A stretch of 64,000 nt of DNA from Pseudonocardia asaccharolytica DSM 44247 = NBRC 16224 (lineage in GTDB: Bacteria > Actinomycetota > Actinomycetes > Mycobacteriales > Pseudonocardiaceae). Positions 27,081-35,959 of the stretch are shown in pieces; positions within the stretch are counted from its first letter, which is position 1, and each line of letters starts with the position of its first letter. A program made the position numbers and the translations under genes. The stretch lies in assembly GCF_000423625.1 (NCBI RefSeq), contig NZ_AUII01000014.1, positions 47,652-111,651 of the forward strand, written 5' to 3'. The notes below the pieces were generated by a model. It did not search any database. It was not told the DNA's origin and saw nothing but the letters and a program-made list of their open reading frames with translations.

Positions 27081-27703
27081 TGGAGGCGGAGGCCGACCGC
27101 GCCTGCCACGAGCTGCTCCTGCGGCTGGCCGGTCGGCTTCCCGACGACCTGCTGTGGCGGCTGCGCGACTGGCTCTCGGTCGAGGGCCGCTCCGCGGTCG
27201 GTGCGACCCTGCCGAGGGCGCTGCTGCGCAACCGGATCGGGCTCACCGCCGACGAGCGCGACCTGCTGGTGCAGGCCGTCGGCGGCTGGGGCGCGCCGCG
27301 CCGGCTGCTCGACGCCGTGTTGCCGGTCCACGCGCCGGAGGCGCGCAGCGCCGGGTTCCGAGCGGGCGCCGTCGTGCCCGACGTCGCCGCGCTCTGCGTG
27401 CTCGCGGTCGTACGTGGCGAGACCGGGGTGCGCGAGCTGCGCCAGAGCCTCCGGATCGGTCCCCGTGGCGAACAGCGCGTCGTGCTCGTCCTCGGCGCCG
27501 ACCGGCCGTGGGTGCTGACCGGCACGCTGCAACGGCTGCTGCGCGCGCACGGCGATCGCACGCCGGGCGTCGAGGTCCTGCCCACCGGGTTCGAACCCGC
27601 CCCCTACCACCAGGCCGCGATGACCGGCTCCACACTGCTGTGGTCCGCCACCGGCGGCGAGCACGCCACCGCGGCGCCGGTCGGTGCGTTGACGTCCGCG
27701 TGA
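27080..27703 (+). CDS. unknown protein, paralogue of the next gene
   Basis: The 207-residue product has no family I can name. It begins with a helical domain, ELLLRLAGRLPDDLLWRLRD, then a stretch of Arg/Leu-rich helices and a mixed domain (VVLVLGADRPWVLTGTLQRL) to the end. The first 60 residues clearly resemble the start of the next gene (ELLLALAGRVDDDLLAQSRE), so the pair arose by duplication. It overlaps the RidA stop by one base and is probably cotranscribed with both neighbours. It is not part of the M. tuberculosis version of this block as I remember it. Confidence 0.7.
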   Translation: MEAEADRACHELLLRLAGRLPDDLLWRLRDWLSVEGRSAVGATLPRALLRNRIGLTADERDLLVQAVGGWGAPRRLLDAVLPVHAPEARSAGFRAGAVVPDVAALCVLAVVRGETGVRELRQSLRIGPRGEQRVVLVLGADRPWVLTGTLQRLLRAHGDRTPGVEVLPTGFEPAPYHQAAMTGSTLLWSATGGEHATAAPVGALTSA

Positions 27704-27730
27704 CCTGGTGAGCCGAGCGAAGGAGGTGCC

Positions 27731-29590
27731 GTGGCACGGACCGGGACTCCGGCCCTGACGATGCACGAGCTGCTGCTCGCCCTGGCCGGCAGGGTCGACG
27801 ACGACCTGCTCGCCCAGAGCAGGGAGCTGGTGGCGATCGGCGAGGACACGCAAGCCCTGGAGCTGCTCGCCGCCACCCTCGTCGCCGACCGCACCGCCCT
27901 TCCGTCGCAGGTCCGCGAGACCGTCGTGGCGCTCGGGCAGAGCCTGCGGATCGGGCTCGATGCCGAGCGGGAGCTGGTCCCGGCGCGCCGGGAGGGCGGC
28001 ACGACGCACCGCTTCGACGCCGACGCCGGGGGCCCCGCTGCGGCGGCGCGCATCGGCACGGTGCTGGCCGGCGCCGCCCATCGACCGCCTGGCTGTCGGA
28101 CCTGGCTCACCTGGCGGATCACCCCCGCGGGATCCGCGCCCGGCCCGCTGCCGTACCCAGTGATACTGGTCGAGATCGCCGCCGAGGCCGCGTTCGAGGA
28201 GCATCTCGCGGACGTCATGGCCTACCGGTTCGCGGCCACCCTCGACCGGGCGGGCACGGCTGCGTCCGTCGAGGTGTTCGTGGCCGGGACGGCGCTGCCG
28301 AGCTACCATGCGGCGGCGCTGAAGTCCGCACGCCCGGTCCCGGATGCGTCCCCACCCGCCCCGCGCCGGCCGGCTGCGCACGTGCGTCCACGGTCGACGC
28401 CACCGCCGCCCACCCCTGGCCGGGCGCCCTCGGTCGACGGAGTCCCGCCCCGTCCGGTCCCCCCGCAGCATCCGGCTCCCCGGCTCGCCGCCGACCCTTC
28501 CGCGGTGGACGTACCCACCGTCGGGCTGCGGCTCGGCCCGGCCGGGCCGCCCGCAGGCGGTGGGTACGTCCAGGGCCCGCCGGCTGCCCTACCTCCGGCT
28601 CCGAACGCGCATCCGGCCGCCGAACGTTCCGACGCAGACGTCGCGCCCGTCCAGGAACCACCCGTCGAAGCCGAGGCCGACGACGAGGGTGACGGTATGG
28701 CTGCAGCATCCCCCGGCGGGCGGCCCGACCCGCTCAACGGTCCGCTGCGTCAGCCGCTGCTGGACCCGTTGCTCGACCCGACCTCGGCGATACCCGAGCC
28801 GCAGGCCTCACCCAGGCCACCGGCCCCGCTCAAGCCGCCGGCCGCGCCCAGGCCCTCGGCGGCGACCGAGCCGCCGCAGCAGCCCTGGGCGGACGAATGG
28901 GCCTCGGGTGAGTGGGCCATGCCCGCGCCGTCGGTGCCCGCGGAGGACTCCGGGACCGCGGCCCCCACGGACGAGGTCGCCACCGACGCCGCCGAGGAGC
29001 AGGGCGCCATCGACCAGCCGGACACCGGCCGCGCGGCCGGCCCGAGCGCCCGGCTCACCGACGCGGCGCCCGGCGCGGAACAGCAGGATCCCGCCGAACC
29101 CGATCTCTTCGAACCCGATCTCTTCGAACCGGAGTCGACCCAACCCGATCGGGACCCGTCCGATCTCGGCCAACCCGATCCCGGGCGGTCCGGCCCGCCC
29201 CGGCCGGAGTCGACCCGGCCCGATCATCCCCAGCCGATGACCGGACCGGCCGCGCCGCGGCCGGTCCGGCGGCGCGCGCCGCATCAGGCGACCGGCGAAC
29301 CGCCCGCACCGGAGGGCGGTCGGCGACGGGCCCGGCATCGCTCGGACCCGGACCCCGAGGAGCAGCGCGGCGCCGGCGCGCCACCGCCCGCCGCGGGCGG
29401 TGGCGACCCAACGGAGTCCGCGGCGGATCCGACGCTGACGCTGAGCGACACCGAGCGCGACCTGCTCAGCCAGCTGCGCGCCGAGCTGGCCGCGCGCGAA
29501 CGGGCTCCGCGCCACGCGGACCCGGTCAACGAGCACAGCAACGGGTTCACCCCGCCGCACCCGATCGGCCCACCCGAGCTCAACAACTGA
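27731..29590 (+). CDS. large Pro-rich unknown protein, paralogue of the previous gene
   Basis: The 619-residue product starts with the same helical domain as its neighbour (residues 12-60), continues with a folded region to about 195 (LPYPVILVEIAAEAAFEEHL, VEVFVAGTALPSYH), and then has a roughly 360-residue disordered Pro/Ala/Glu-rich linker. That linker includes a doubled PDLFE unit. The last 60 residues carry a conserved-looking amphipathic helix, LSDTERDLLSQLRAELAARER, then NGFTPPHPIGPPEL. This looks like an adaptor with a tethered C-terminal peptide. GTG at 27731 follows GGAGGTG. Confidence 0.7.
   Translation: MARTGTPALTMHELLLALAGRVDDDLLAQSRELVAIGEDTQALELLAATLVADRTALPSQVRETVVALGQSLRIGLDAERELVPARREGGTTHRFDADAGGPAAAARIGTVLAGAAHRPPGCRTWLTWRITPAGSAPGPLPYPVILVEIAAEAAFEEHLADVMAYRFAATLDRAGTAASVEVFVAGTALPSYHAAALKSARPVPDASPPAPRRPAAHVRPRSTPPPPTPGRAPSVDGVPPRPVPPQHPAPRLAADPSAVDVPTVGLRLGPAGPPAGGGYVQGPPAALPPAPNAHPAAERSDADVAPVQEPPVEAEADDEGDGMAAASPGGRPDPLNGPLRQPLLDPLLDPTSAIPEPQASPRPPAPLKPPAAPRPSAATEPPQQPWADEWASGEWAMPAPSVPAEDSGTAAPTDEVATDAAEEQGAIDQPDTGRAAGPSARLTDAAPGAEQQDPAEPDLFEPDLFEPESTQPDRDPSDLGQPDPGRSGPPRPESTRPDHPQPMTGPAAPRPVRRRAPHQATGEPPAPEGGRRRARHRSDPDPEEQRGAGAPPPAAGGGDPTESAADPTLTLSDTERDLLSQLRAELAARERAPRHADPVNEHSNGFTPPHPIGPPELNN
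29098..29127 (+). repeat. 15-bp direct repeat inside the Pro-rich gene
   Basis: Two head-to-tail copies of CCCGATCTCTTCGAA encode the doubled PDLFE unit in the disordered linker. A third, diverged copy follows. Confidence 0.7.
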
Positions 29591-29637
29591 GCCGGCGCGT
29601 CCGCCACCTGCGCGGCGGCTCTCGCGCGATCAGCTGA

Positions 29638-30489
29638 TCAACAGCCTGCGGGGGGGCCGCTGCCGGGGCTGCCTTCGAACGAGACGTGGACGTGGTCCAT
29701 GTGGTTCGCCGTAGCTCCGCCCCGATCCTCCATGGGCTTCCAGCCGCTGCCGGTGTTGATGCGCTGCCGCCAGATGACGTACTTGATACCGAGGGCGTCC
29801 ATGTTCCTCAGGGCGCATTCGGCCAGCCCGTCACCGGTGGCGCGGTCCACCATGAAATCGACGGCGAGCCCGGCCGGGTGGTCAGAGGGGCCGCCGCGGC
29901 CGGCGACGCCTCCCACCTGCGGCTGGCCGAACCGGCACCCGAGGAACTCCGCAGCGTCCCGGACCCAGGGCTTCACCGCGCCGAGCCCGGCGGTGGACGG
30001 GTTGCAGGAGACGGCCGCAGCGGTGGCCGGCTGTGGCGAACGCTGCCGGGTGCTGTGCGCGACCCGCTCCTGGGCCTGGGCGGTCGCGCGCTCCGCCTCG
30101 AGCAGGCCGACCCGGTCCTGTGCCCGCTGGAGCGCCGCCACCACCATGAAGCCGTTGACGTTCGCCGCGTGTTCGACGCCGTCCACTGGTGCAGCAGAGT
30201 TCAGCACGGTGGAGTTCGGCACGACGGTGTCGGCAGCGACGTGGAGAGCCGCCGCGGTGTCGGGGGCGGTGACAGTCGGTGCGGGGACGTCCGCACCGCC
30301 GCCTGCGGCGCCCAGCAAGGACAGGACCCCGCCGGTGACGGCGAGCATGATGCCACCTCGTCGGATCGGACGGTGCCTGTGTTGGGGGAGGATTGCTGCC
30401 GCACCCCGCGCCTTCGCCGCCCGCCGGACCTGCGGCCGCGGGAGGTCGAGGGTGGGGCGACGGCCTCGGGGGGAGCGATGCCGAGCCAC
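29638..30489 (-). CDS. membrane-anchored M15-type cell-wall peptidase
   Basis: The 283-residue protein starts with about 45 basic residues, then one hydrophobic helix (IMLAVTGGVLSLLGAAGG) that would export or anchor it. A coiled stretch follows (VVAALQRAQDRVGLLEAERATAQ). The C-terminal domain has SDHPAGLAVDFMV and DHVHVSFEG, the His...Asp...His zinc ligands of the M15/VanX-like fold found in ARB_07466-type wall proteins. A role in cleaving peptidoglycan peptides is likely. GTG 30489 follows GGAAGG. No c-di-AMP riboswitch could be recognised upstream, although related wall enzymes often have one. Confidence 0.78.
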   Translation of the reverse strand: MARHRSPRGRRPTLDLPRPQVRRAAKARGAAAILPQHRHRPIRRGGIMLAVTGGVLSLLGAAGGGADVPAPTVTAPDTAAALHVAADTVVPNSTVLNSAAPVDGVEHAANVNGFMVVAALQRAQDRVGLLEAERATAQAQERVAHSTRQRSPQPATAAAVSCNPSTAGLGAVKPWVRDAAEFLGCRFGQPQVGGVAGRGGPSDHPAGLAVDFMVDRATGDGLAECALRNMDALGIKYVIWRQRINTGSGWKPMEDRGGATANHMDHVHVSFEGSPGSGPPAGC

Positions 30490-30854
30490 GACTACCTTCC
30501 GGATCCACGGCTCGGCAGGACACCAGGAGGAGCAGCGGGGAGCGCTTGTGTCCGTTTCGTAACCGAGTCGTGTTCGATCCGCGACAAAAGGTAGGCAATC
30601 GACCGCCGTGATCGCCGCTCCTCAGAGCGGCAGCTGAGACGACGGAGCGGTCCGGAGCGACGAGCGGTCCCCTACTGCGCCATTCGCCACACCATCCATT
30701 GGCCCTTTCCGACCAAGAAGTGCCGACCAGCCTGCGGTGCGGCGTGGACCGCCGAGCGCGCCACGCGTCGTCCACCCGCTCCGGCGAAAGGACCTCCCCA
30801 CACCGTGTCCGTCGTCACCGCGCGCTACCCGGCCGATCGGTTACGGTCTGCCGC
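30490..30854. other. 365-bp divergent intergenic region
   Basis: No gene-like frame is visible. The region must carry the promoter of the peptidase gene on the minus strand and of the NUDIX gene on the plus strand. It contains a GTTTCGTAACC stretch near 30553 and a hairpin-capable GCCGCTCCTCAGAGCGGC near 30614-30631, about 130 bp upstream of the peptidase start. I could not match either to a known site. Confidence 0.4.
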
Positions 30855-31697
30855 GTGAGCATCGGAGCCGGAGAGCCGCGGGAGCCTTCCGTGCCACGTC
30901 CTGCGGCAACCGTTCTGCTCGTGCGCAACTCGCCCGGGCCCGCGGACGGACCTTCGCCGCTGCAGGTCTTCCTCCAGCGGCGGGTCACCGGGATGGCGTT
31001 CGCCGGGGGGATGACGGTGTTCCCCGGCGGTGGCGTCGACCCCGACGACCGGCCCGATCCGGCGCGGTGGTCCGGCCCTGAGCCGCGCTGGTGGGCCGAG
31101 CGGCTGGGCTGCTCGGCCGAACTGGCCGGCGCGCTGGTACTCGCCGCCGTGCGGGAGACCTTCGAGGAGTGCGGGGTGCTGCTCGCCGGACCCGCCGACG
31201 GAGACCCGGTCGATGCCGACGTGCTCGTGCAGGGGCGCGCGGACGTCGTCGCCCGCAGGCGGACGTTCAGCGGGTTGCTCGGCGCCGCCGATCTCGTCGT
31301 GCGCGCCGACCTGCTGCGCGGCTGGGCCCGCTGGATCACCCCGGAGTCCAGCCCGCGACGTTACGACACGTTCTTCTTCACCGCGACCGTCCCCGACGAC
31401 CAGCAGGCCGACGGCGCGACGACCGAGGCGGTCGAGGCCTCCTGGTGGCGCCCGCAGGACGCGCTCGCGCAGTGGCGGCAAGGCGCGATCCAGCTGATGC
31501 CGCCCACCCTGCGCACGCTGCGGCAGCTCGCCGAGCATTCCGATACGTCCGGGGTGCTCGCCAGCGCGGAACAGCAGCCGATCGAACCGGTCATTCCGAA
31601 GGTGGTGCGGCGCGGCGACGAGATCGTCGTCGTGGTCCCCGGTGACCCGGACTATCCCCTCGCCGTCGATCACCTGAACCCGGCGGTCCGACCATGA
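30855..31697 (+). CDS. NUDIX hydrolase, NUDT19-like
   Basis: The 280-residue protein has GMTVFPGGGVD, then after an insertion the helix LAAVRETFEECGVLL, which together form the NUDIX box (REx2EExG) that binds Mg and splits diphosphate bonds. The insertion between the two halves is typical of the NUDT19/RP2p-type enzymes that act on CoA derivatives; substrate here is inference. GTG at 30855 was chosen because the residues before it are Arg/Ser-rich and not conserved-looking. The stop overlaps the next ATG (ATGA), so it forms a pair with the metallo-hydrolase. Confidence 0.8.
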   Translation: MSIGAGEPREPSVPRPAATVLLVRNSPGPADGPSPLQVFLQRRVTGMAFAGGMTVFPGGGVDPDDRPDPARWSGPEPRWWAERLGCSAELAGALVLAAVRETFEECGVLLAGPADGDPVDADVLVQGRADVVARRRTFSGLLGAADLVVRADLLRGWARWITPESSPRRYDTFFFTATVPDDQQADGATTEAVEASWWRPQDALAQWRQGAIQLMPPTLRTLRQLAEHSDTSGVLASAEQQPIEPVIPKVVRRGDEIVVVVPGDPDYPLAVDHLNPAVRP

Positions 31698-32488
31698 CGG
31701 GGCAACATCCCGCCTACGGCGTGCTGCGGGAGGTCACTCCGATCGCGTCGGTGCTGCTCGCCGAGAACCCGTCGCCGATGACCTTGGAAGGCACCAACAC
31801 CTGGGTGCTGCGCGCACCGGACACCGAGGAGTGCGTGATCGTCGACCCCGGTGAGGACGACGAGGTGCATCTCGGTCGGCTCGCCGCGCTGGGCCCCGTG
31901 GCTCAGGTCCTGCTCACGCATCACCACCGGGATCACGCCGGCGGTGCCCGCCGGTTCGCCGAGCTGGTGGGGGCGCCGGTGCGGGCGCTCGACCCGTCAC
32001 TCGTACTGGGCTCGGAGGCGTTGGCCGACGGGGATGTCGTTGCGGCGGCGGGGCTGGAGATCCGTGTGCTCGCCACTCCAGGCCATACTGCCGACTCGAT
32101 CTGCTTCGTTCTCGACGGCCCCGGTAACGCAGCCGCGAGCGTGCTGACCGGTGACACGATCCTCGGCCGTGGAACGACGGTGATCGCGCATCCCGACGGG
32201 GCGCTGGGCCCGTACCTGAGCTCGTTGGCGATCCTTGCCGACCTTCCCGAGGGCACCGCGGTGCTGCCCGGGCACGGTCCCGAACTCGCCGATGCTCCGG
32301 CCGTCGCCGCAGCCTACCAGGCGCACCGTGAGGAGCGGCTCGATCAGGTCCGAGCCGCGCTGGCACGGCTCGGACCCGACGCGACGGCTCGCGAGATCGT
32401 CGAGATCGTCTACGCCGACGTGGACCCGGTGCTGTGGGGCGCCGCGGAGTGGTCGGTCCGAGCCCAGCTGGACCACCTGCGTACCTGA
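31694..32488 (+). CDS. metallo-beta-lactamase-fold hydrolase (LACTB2-like)
   Basis: The 264-residue protein has THHHRDHAGG, the HxHxDH metal site, a later GHTADSICF histidine, TGDTILG with the bridging Asp, and PGHGPEL with the final His. The EGTNTWVL opening and the C-terminal RLDQVRAAL helix match LACTB2-type hydrolases (Rv3677c in M. tuberculosis), proposed to act on nucleic acid or small esters. ATG 31694 overlaps the NUDIX stop. It converges with the crp-like gene after 15 bp. Confidence 0.87.
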   Translation: MTGQHPAYGVLREVTPIASVLLAENPSPMTLEGTNTWVLRAPDTEECVIVDPGEDDEVHLGRLAALGPVAQVLLTHHHRDHAGGARRFAELVGAPVRALDPSLVLGSEALADGDVVAAAGLEIRVLATPGHTADSICFVLDGPGNAAASVLTGDTILGRGTTVIAHPDGALGPYLSSLAILADLPEGTAVLPGHGPELADAPAVAAAYQAHREERLDQVRAALARLGPDATAREIVEIVYADVDPVLWGAAEWSVRAQLDHLRT

Positions 32489-32503
32489 CGCCAGAGCGGG
32501 ACC

Positions 32504-33178
32504 TCAGCGGGCCCGGCGGGCCAACCGCTCCGGCTCGAGGATCAGCACGCTCTTGCCCTCCAGCCGGAGCCAGCCACGGTGCGCGAAGTCGGCCAGCGCC
32601 TTGTTCACCGTCTCCCGCGAGGCTCCGACCAGCTGCGCGATCTCCTCCTGCGTGAGGTCGTGGGTGACCCGCAGCAGGCCAGACTCCTGCGACCCGAACT
32701 GGCGCGCCAGCTGCAGCAGCGACTTCGCCACCCGGCCGGGGACGTCGGTGAAGATCAGGTCCGCGAGCATGTTGTTCGTCCGGCGCAGCCTGCGAGCGAG
32801 CACCCGCAGCAACTGCTCGGCGATCTCGGGCCGCTTACCGATCCACTCCCGCAGCGCGACGCGGTCCATCGTGAAGGCGCGCACCTCGGTGACCGTCGTG
32901 GCGGTCGATGTGCGCGGACCCGGGTCGAAGATCGAAAGCTCGCCGAACATGTCCGACGGGCCCGCCACCATCAGCAGGTTCTCCCGCCCGTCCGCCGACT
33001 TACGGCCGATCTTCACCTTGCCGCTGCCGATGATGTAGAGCCGGTCACCGGGTTCGCCCTCGGCGAAGATGACGTGCCCGCGCGGGAATTCAACTGGCTC
33101 CAGCGACTGGGCCAGTACCTCCGCAGCCTGCGGTTCCACGCCCTGGAAAATTCCTGCGCGGATCAGAACGTCGTCCAC
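32504..33178 (-). CDS. crp: Crp/Fnr-family regulator (cAMP receptor protein)
   Basis: The 224-residue protein has an N-terminal cyclic-nucleotide fold ([38 protein letters not shown], where the Arg-Thr/Ser pair contacts cAMP phosphate). A long dimer helix follows, then a winged helix whose recognition stretch is [21 protein letters not shown]. Length and motifs fit the mycobacterial CRP (Rv3676), a global regulator of respiration, wall and resuscitation genes. GTG 33178 is the start. It occupies the same place between the MBL gene and nth as in M. tuberculosis. Confidence 0.92.
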   Translation of the reverse strand: MDDVLIRAGIFQGVEPQAAEVLAQSLEPVEFPRGHVIFAEGEPGDRLYIIGSGKVKIGRKSADGRENLLMVAGPSDMFGELSIFDPGPRTSTATTVTEVRAFTMDRVALREWIGKRPEIAEQLLRVLARRLRRTNNMLADLIFTDVPGRVAKSLLQLARQFGSQESGLLRVTHDLTQEEIAQLVGASRETVNKALADFAHRGWLRLEGKSVLILEPERLARRAR

Positions 33179-33344
33179 ATTCCCGCTCCTCGTCCATCCA
33201 GCCGCTACTCACGACGGATCATCGGCGCGCTAGTCTAGGCGTTACTGCCCTTCCAACGACGACGAGGTCCCGTCTCAAGTGCGAGCCGGAGCATGCCAGT
33301 CGCGCGCACTCGGCGCGACCGCCCCCCTCGAAAGACCCGATCAG

Positions 33345-33599
33345 CTACGAGGAGATCTTGGTTCGCCGCGCCGAACGGCGATGACCCGGTGTCCGGTTGC
33401 GCAACCGGAACAGCTCCAGCGCCCGGACCGTGCCCTGCCGGAACAGCGCACGCACCTCGTCGGGACGTGGTCGTTGGAGCAGCTCATCGAGCTCGTCCTG
33501 ACGGAGAGTGGCTTCTCGCAGCCGGGACTCGACGCGCTCCATCCCAAGCGCGAAGAACATCACCAGCAGCGGCACAAGGACGGACAACCAGGCAGTCAT
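33345..33599 (-). CDS. small single-helix membrane protein (Rv3675-position)
   Basis: The 84-residue product starts with a clear membrane helix (WLSVLVPLLVMFFALGME), then an acidic/basic cytoplasmic helix (ESRLREATLRQDELDELLQR) and a basic tail. Function is unknown. It sits between crp and nth, where M. tuberculosis also has a small membrane-protein gene. ATG 33599 has a poor ribosome site, yet any upstream extension lacks coding character. Confidence 0.6.
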   Translation of the reverse strand: MTAWLSVLVPLLVMFFALGMERVESRLREATLRQDELDELLQRPRPDEVRALFRQGTVRALELFRLRNRTPGHRRSARRTKISS

Positions 33600-33729
33600 G
33601 TCGGCATCGATGATTCCGCACCGCCCCTGGGACCGCTCACCGGGGGCCCCGATCCGCGGAACCCGATACCCATTCGTGACCTGACCTGCGCATCGCCGGT
33701 TGTCAGCGGGCGCCCGTAGGCTCGAAACC

Positions 33730-34584
33730 GTGAACAACCCCGTCCGGACCCTCCCCGATCGGCCCCTCCCCGACCGGCGCAGGGCGGCCCGGCTCGCCGC
33801 CCGGATCGCCGCCGGGGAGAGCAGCCTGGGCCGGGCCCGGCGCGTGGGCCGCATGCTGCGCGCGCTGGCCGCCGCCTTCCCCGACGCACGCTGCGAGCTC
33901 GACTTCACCACCCCACTCGAGCTCGCGGTCGCCACGATCCTGTCGGCACAATGCACGGACAAGCGGGTCAACGAGGTCACCCCCGCGCTGTTCGCCCGTT
34001 ATCCGGCCGCCGTCGACTACGCCGGGGCCGATCGCACCGAGCTCGAGGAGCTCATCCGGCCCACCGGCTTCTTCCGCAACAAGGCGACGGCGTTGATCGG
34101 GCTCGGGCAGGCGGTCGTCGAGCGCCACGACAGCGTGCTGCCCGGCACCCTCGACGAGTTGGTGAAGCTCCCCGGGATCGGGCGCAAGACCGCCAACGTC
34201 ATCCTGGGCAATGCCTTCGGAGTCCCCGGGCTCACCGTCGACACGCATTTCGGCCGGCTCGTCCGGCGCTGGGGCTGGACCGCGGAGGAGGACCCGGTCA
34301 AGGTCGAGCACGCCGTCGGGGCCCTCGTTCCGAAGCGGGACTGGACCATGGTCTCGCATCACGTGATCTACCACGGCCGCCGGATCTGCCATGCCCGCAA
34401 GCCGGCGTGCGGGGTCTGCACCCTCGCCGTCGACTGCCCGGCGTTCGGCACCGGGCCCACCGACCCGGCGCAGGCCGCCGTACTGGTCAAGGGTCCGGAA
34501 ACGGTGCATCTGCTGGCACTGGCCGGCTTCGGCGTACCGGAGGGCGACGGTGCGGTGATCGTGGCGGGGGACAGCGAGCCATGA
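33730..34584 (+). CDS. nth: endonuclease III (base-excision DNA glycosylase/AP lyase)
   Basis: The 284-residue enzyme removes oxidised pyrimidines. It has [11 protein letters not shown], the helix-hairpin-helix [11 protein letters not shown] with the catalytic Lys, [12 protein letters not shown] with the catalytic Asp, and a [4Fe-4S] loop [20 protein letters not shown] 33730 gives a basic N-terminal extension; a later internal start cannot be excluded. It begins a same-strand run with the thioredoxin, NUDIX and protease genes, as Rv3674c-Rv3671c do. Confidence 0.93.
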   Translation: MNNPVRTLPDRPLPDRRRAARLAARIAAGESSLGRARRVGRMLRALAAAFPDARCELDFTTPLELAVATILSAQCTDKRVNEVTPALFARYPAAVDYAGADRTELEELIRPTGFFRNKATALIGLGQAVVERHDSVLPGTLDELVKLPGIGRKTANVILGNAFGVPGLTVDTHFGRLVRRWGWTAEEDPVKVEHAVGALVPKRDWTMVSHHVIYHGRRICHARKPACGVCTLAVDCPAFGTGPTDPAQAAVLVKGPETVHLLALAGFGVPEGDGAVIVAGDSEP

Positions 34585-34603
34585 TCCTGCGCAGGTGGAG
34601 GCG

Positions 34604-35245
34604 ATGAGCGCGAAGCTGACACGGCCATCGCGTTCCGAGATCGTCATCACCGTGGTCGTGGTGCTGCTCACCGCGGCCGGGGTGTTCGCTCTGTGGCCCC
34701 GCGGCGGTTCCGAACCGGGCGCCCCGGCGGCCGCACCCAGCGCGGCAGGGGCTGCGGACCTCGACTCGCTGCGCGCCACCGCGGCCCTGGAGCCATGCCC
34801 GATCGGGACCGGTCCTGGAAGCGGACCCCTGGCCGGGATATCGGTGCCGTGTCTGGGCGCCGACGGTTCGGTCGACCTCGCGGCCGCGCTTGCGGGCCGG
34901 CCGGCGCTGCTCAACGTCTGGGCGTCGTGGTGCGCGCCGTGCCGCGCCGAGCTGCCGGTGCTCGCGGAGTACGCGGCGCGCCCCGGGGCCGTTCCCGTGA
35001 TCGGCATCGACGTCCGGGACGACCCGCAGTCCGCGCTGTCGCTGCTTGCCGACCTTGGCGTGCGGCTCCCCTCGGTGACCGATCCCGACGACGCATTGCG
35101 CCGAGCCCTGTCCCTGCCGCCCGCGCTGCCGGTGAGTTACGTCGTACGTGCGGACGGCAGCGTCGCGCTCGTCGACCCGCCGATACCGTTCGCCGACGCC
35201 GACGACGTCGCCGACGCGGTGGCCCGGCTCGGGGGAGCCGCATGA
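34604..35245 (+). CDS. membrane-anchored TlpA-like thioredoxin
   Basis: The 213-residue product has one N-terminal membrane helix (IVITVVVVLLTAAGVFALW), a Pro/Ala linker and a thioredoxin-like domain with LLNVWASWCAPCRAELPVL. The WCAPC site would exchange disulphides on the outer face. A second Cys pair before the domain (EPCPIG and VPCLG) may be structural or redox-active. It corresponds to Rv3673c. ATG 34604 fits the short basic N-terminus. Stop and the next start overlap (ATGA). Confidence 0.87.
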   Translation: MSAKLTRPSRSEIVITVVVVLLTAAGVFALWPRGGSEPGAPAAAPSAAGAADLDSLRATAALEPCPIGTGPGSGPLAGISVPCLGADGSVDLAAALAGRPALLNVWASWCAPCRAELPVLAEYAARPGAVPVIGIDVRDDPQSALSLLADLGVRLPSVTDPDDALRRALSLPPALPVSYVVRADGSVALVDPPIPFADADDVADAVARLGGAA

Positions 35246-35946
35246 TCCCGGAACGGCTGCTCCGGCTGCATCCGGAGCGAGCGCCGCAGTGGCTGGTGCC
35301 GCTGCTGGAGGGCGTGCGCGATGTCGATGCCGCGACGCTGAGCCGCCACCGGATTCCGCCGCCGGCGGGAGGCAGACGGGCCGCGGTCCTCATGCTGTTC
35401 GCCGAAGGCAACGGCACGCCGGACGTGTTGCTCATGGAACGAGCCGCCGATCTGCGCAACCACCCGGGCCAGGTGGCTTTTCCCGGCGGCAGCATCGATC
35501 AGACCGATCCTGGCCCCGTCGCCGCGGCACTGCGGGAGGCCGAGGAGGAGACGGGACTCGACCCGACCGGGGTGGTGCCGCTGACCCGGCTGCCCGAGCT
35601 GTTCATCCCACCATCGGGGTTCGTGGTCACCCCGGTGCTGGCACATTGGGAACGGCCGACGCAGGTCCGCGCGGTCGACCCGGCGGAGACCGCACGGGTG
35701 GTGAGGGTTCCGATCGAGGAGCTGGCCGACCCGGCCAACAGGCTCACGGTGCACCATCCCTCGGGTTTCGTCGGCCCGGCGTTCAACGTCGCGGGCCTCC
35801 TCGTCTGGGGTTTCACCGGGGGCATATTGTCCGCGCTGTTGCAGCTGGGGGGTTGGGAACGGCCGTGGGATCCGTCTCGGGCCCACAACCTGGGAGAAGC
35901 GTGGTCCGCCGCCAGGGCCGCCGGGCAGGAGGTCGCAGGCCGATGA
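35242..35946 (+). CDS. NUDIX hydrolase, CoA pyrophosphatase type
   Basis: The 234-residue enzyme has the UPF0035/CoA-specific signature LMERAADLRNHPGQVAFPGG followed by AALREAEEETGLD, which completes the NUDIX box. These enzymes split CoA to 4'-phosphopantetheine and ADP. The ATG at 35242 overlaps the preceding stop by four bases. In M. tuberculosis the equivalent is Rv3672c, placed as here before marP. Confidence 0.88.
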   Translation: MIPERLLRLHPERAPQWLVPLLEGVRDVDAATLSRHRIPPPAGGRRAAVLMLFAEGNGTPDVLLMERAADLRNHPGQVAFPGGSIDQTDPGPVAAALREAEEETGLDPTGVVPLTRLPELFIPPSGFVVTPVLAHWERPTQVRAVDPAETARVVRVPIEELADPANRLTVHHPSGFVGPAFNVAGLLVWGFTGGILSALLQLGGWERPWDPSRAHNLGEAWSAARAAGQEVAGR

Positions 35947-35959
35947 CCACGGTCTCCGC

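Noticed and set aside
30490..30700. A c-di-AMP (ydaO-type) riboswitch before the M15-type peptidase gene
   Set aside because: Related wall hydrolases often carry one, but the conserved ydaO core segments could not be found on the minus strand upstream of 30489; only a short hairpin is present.
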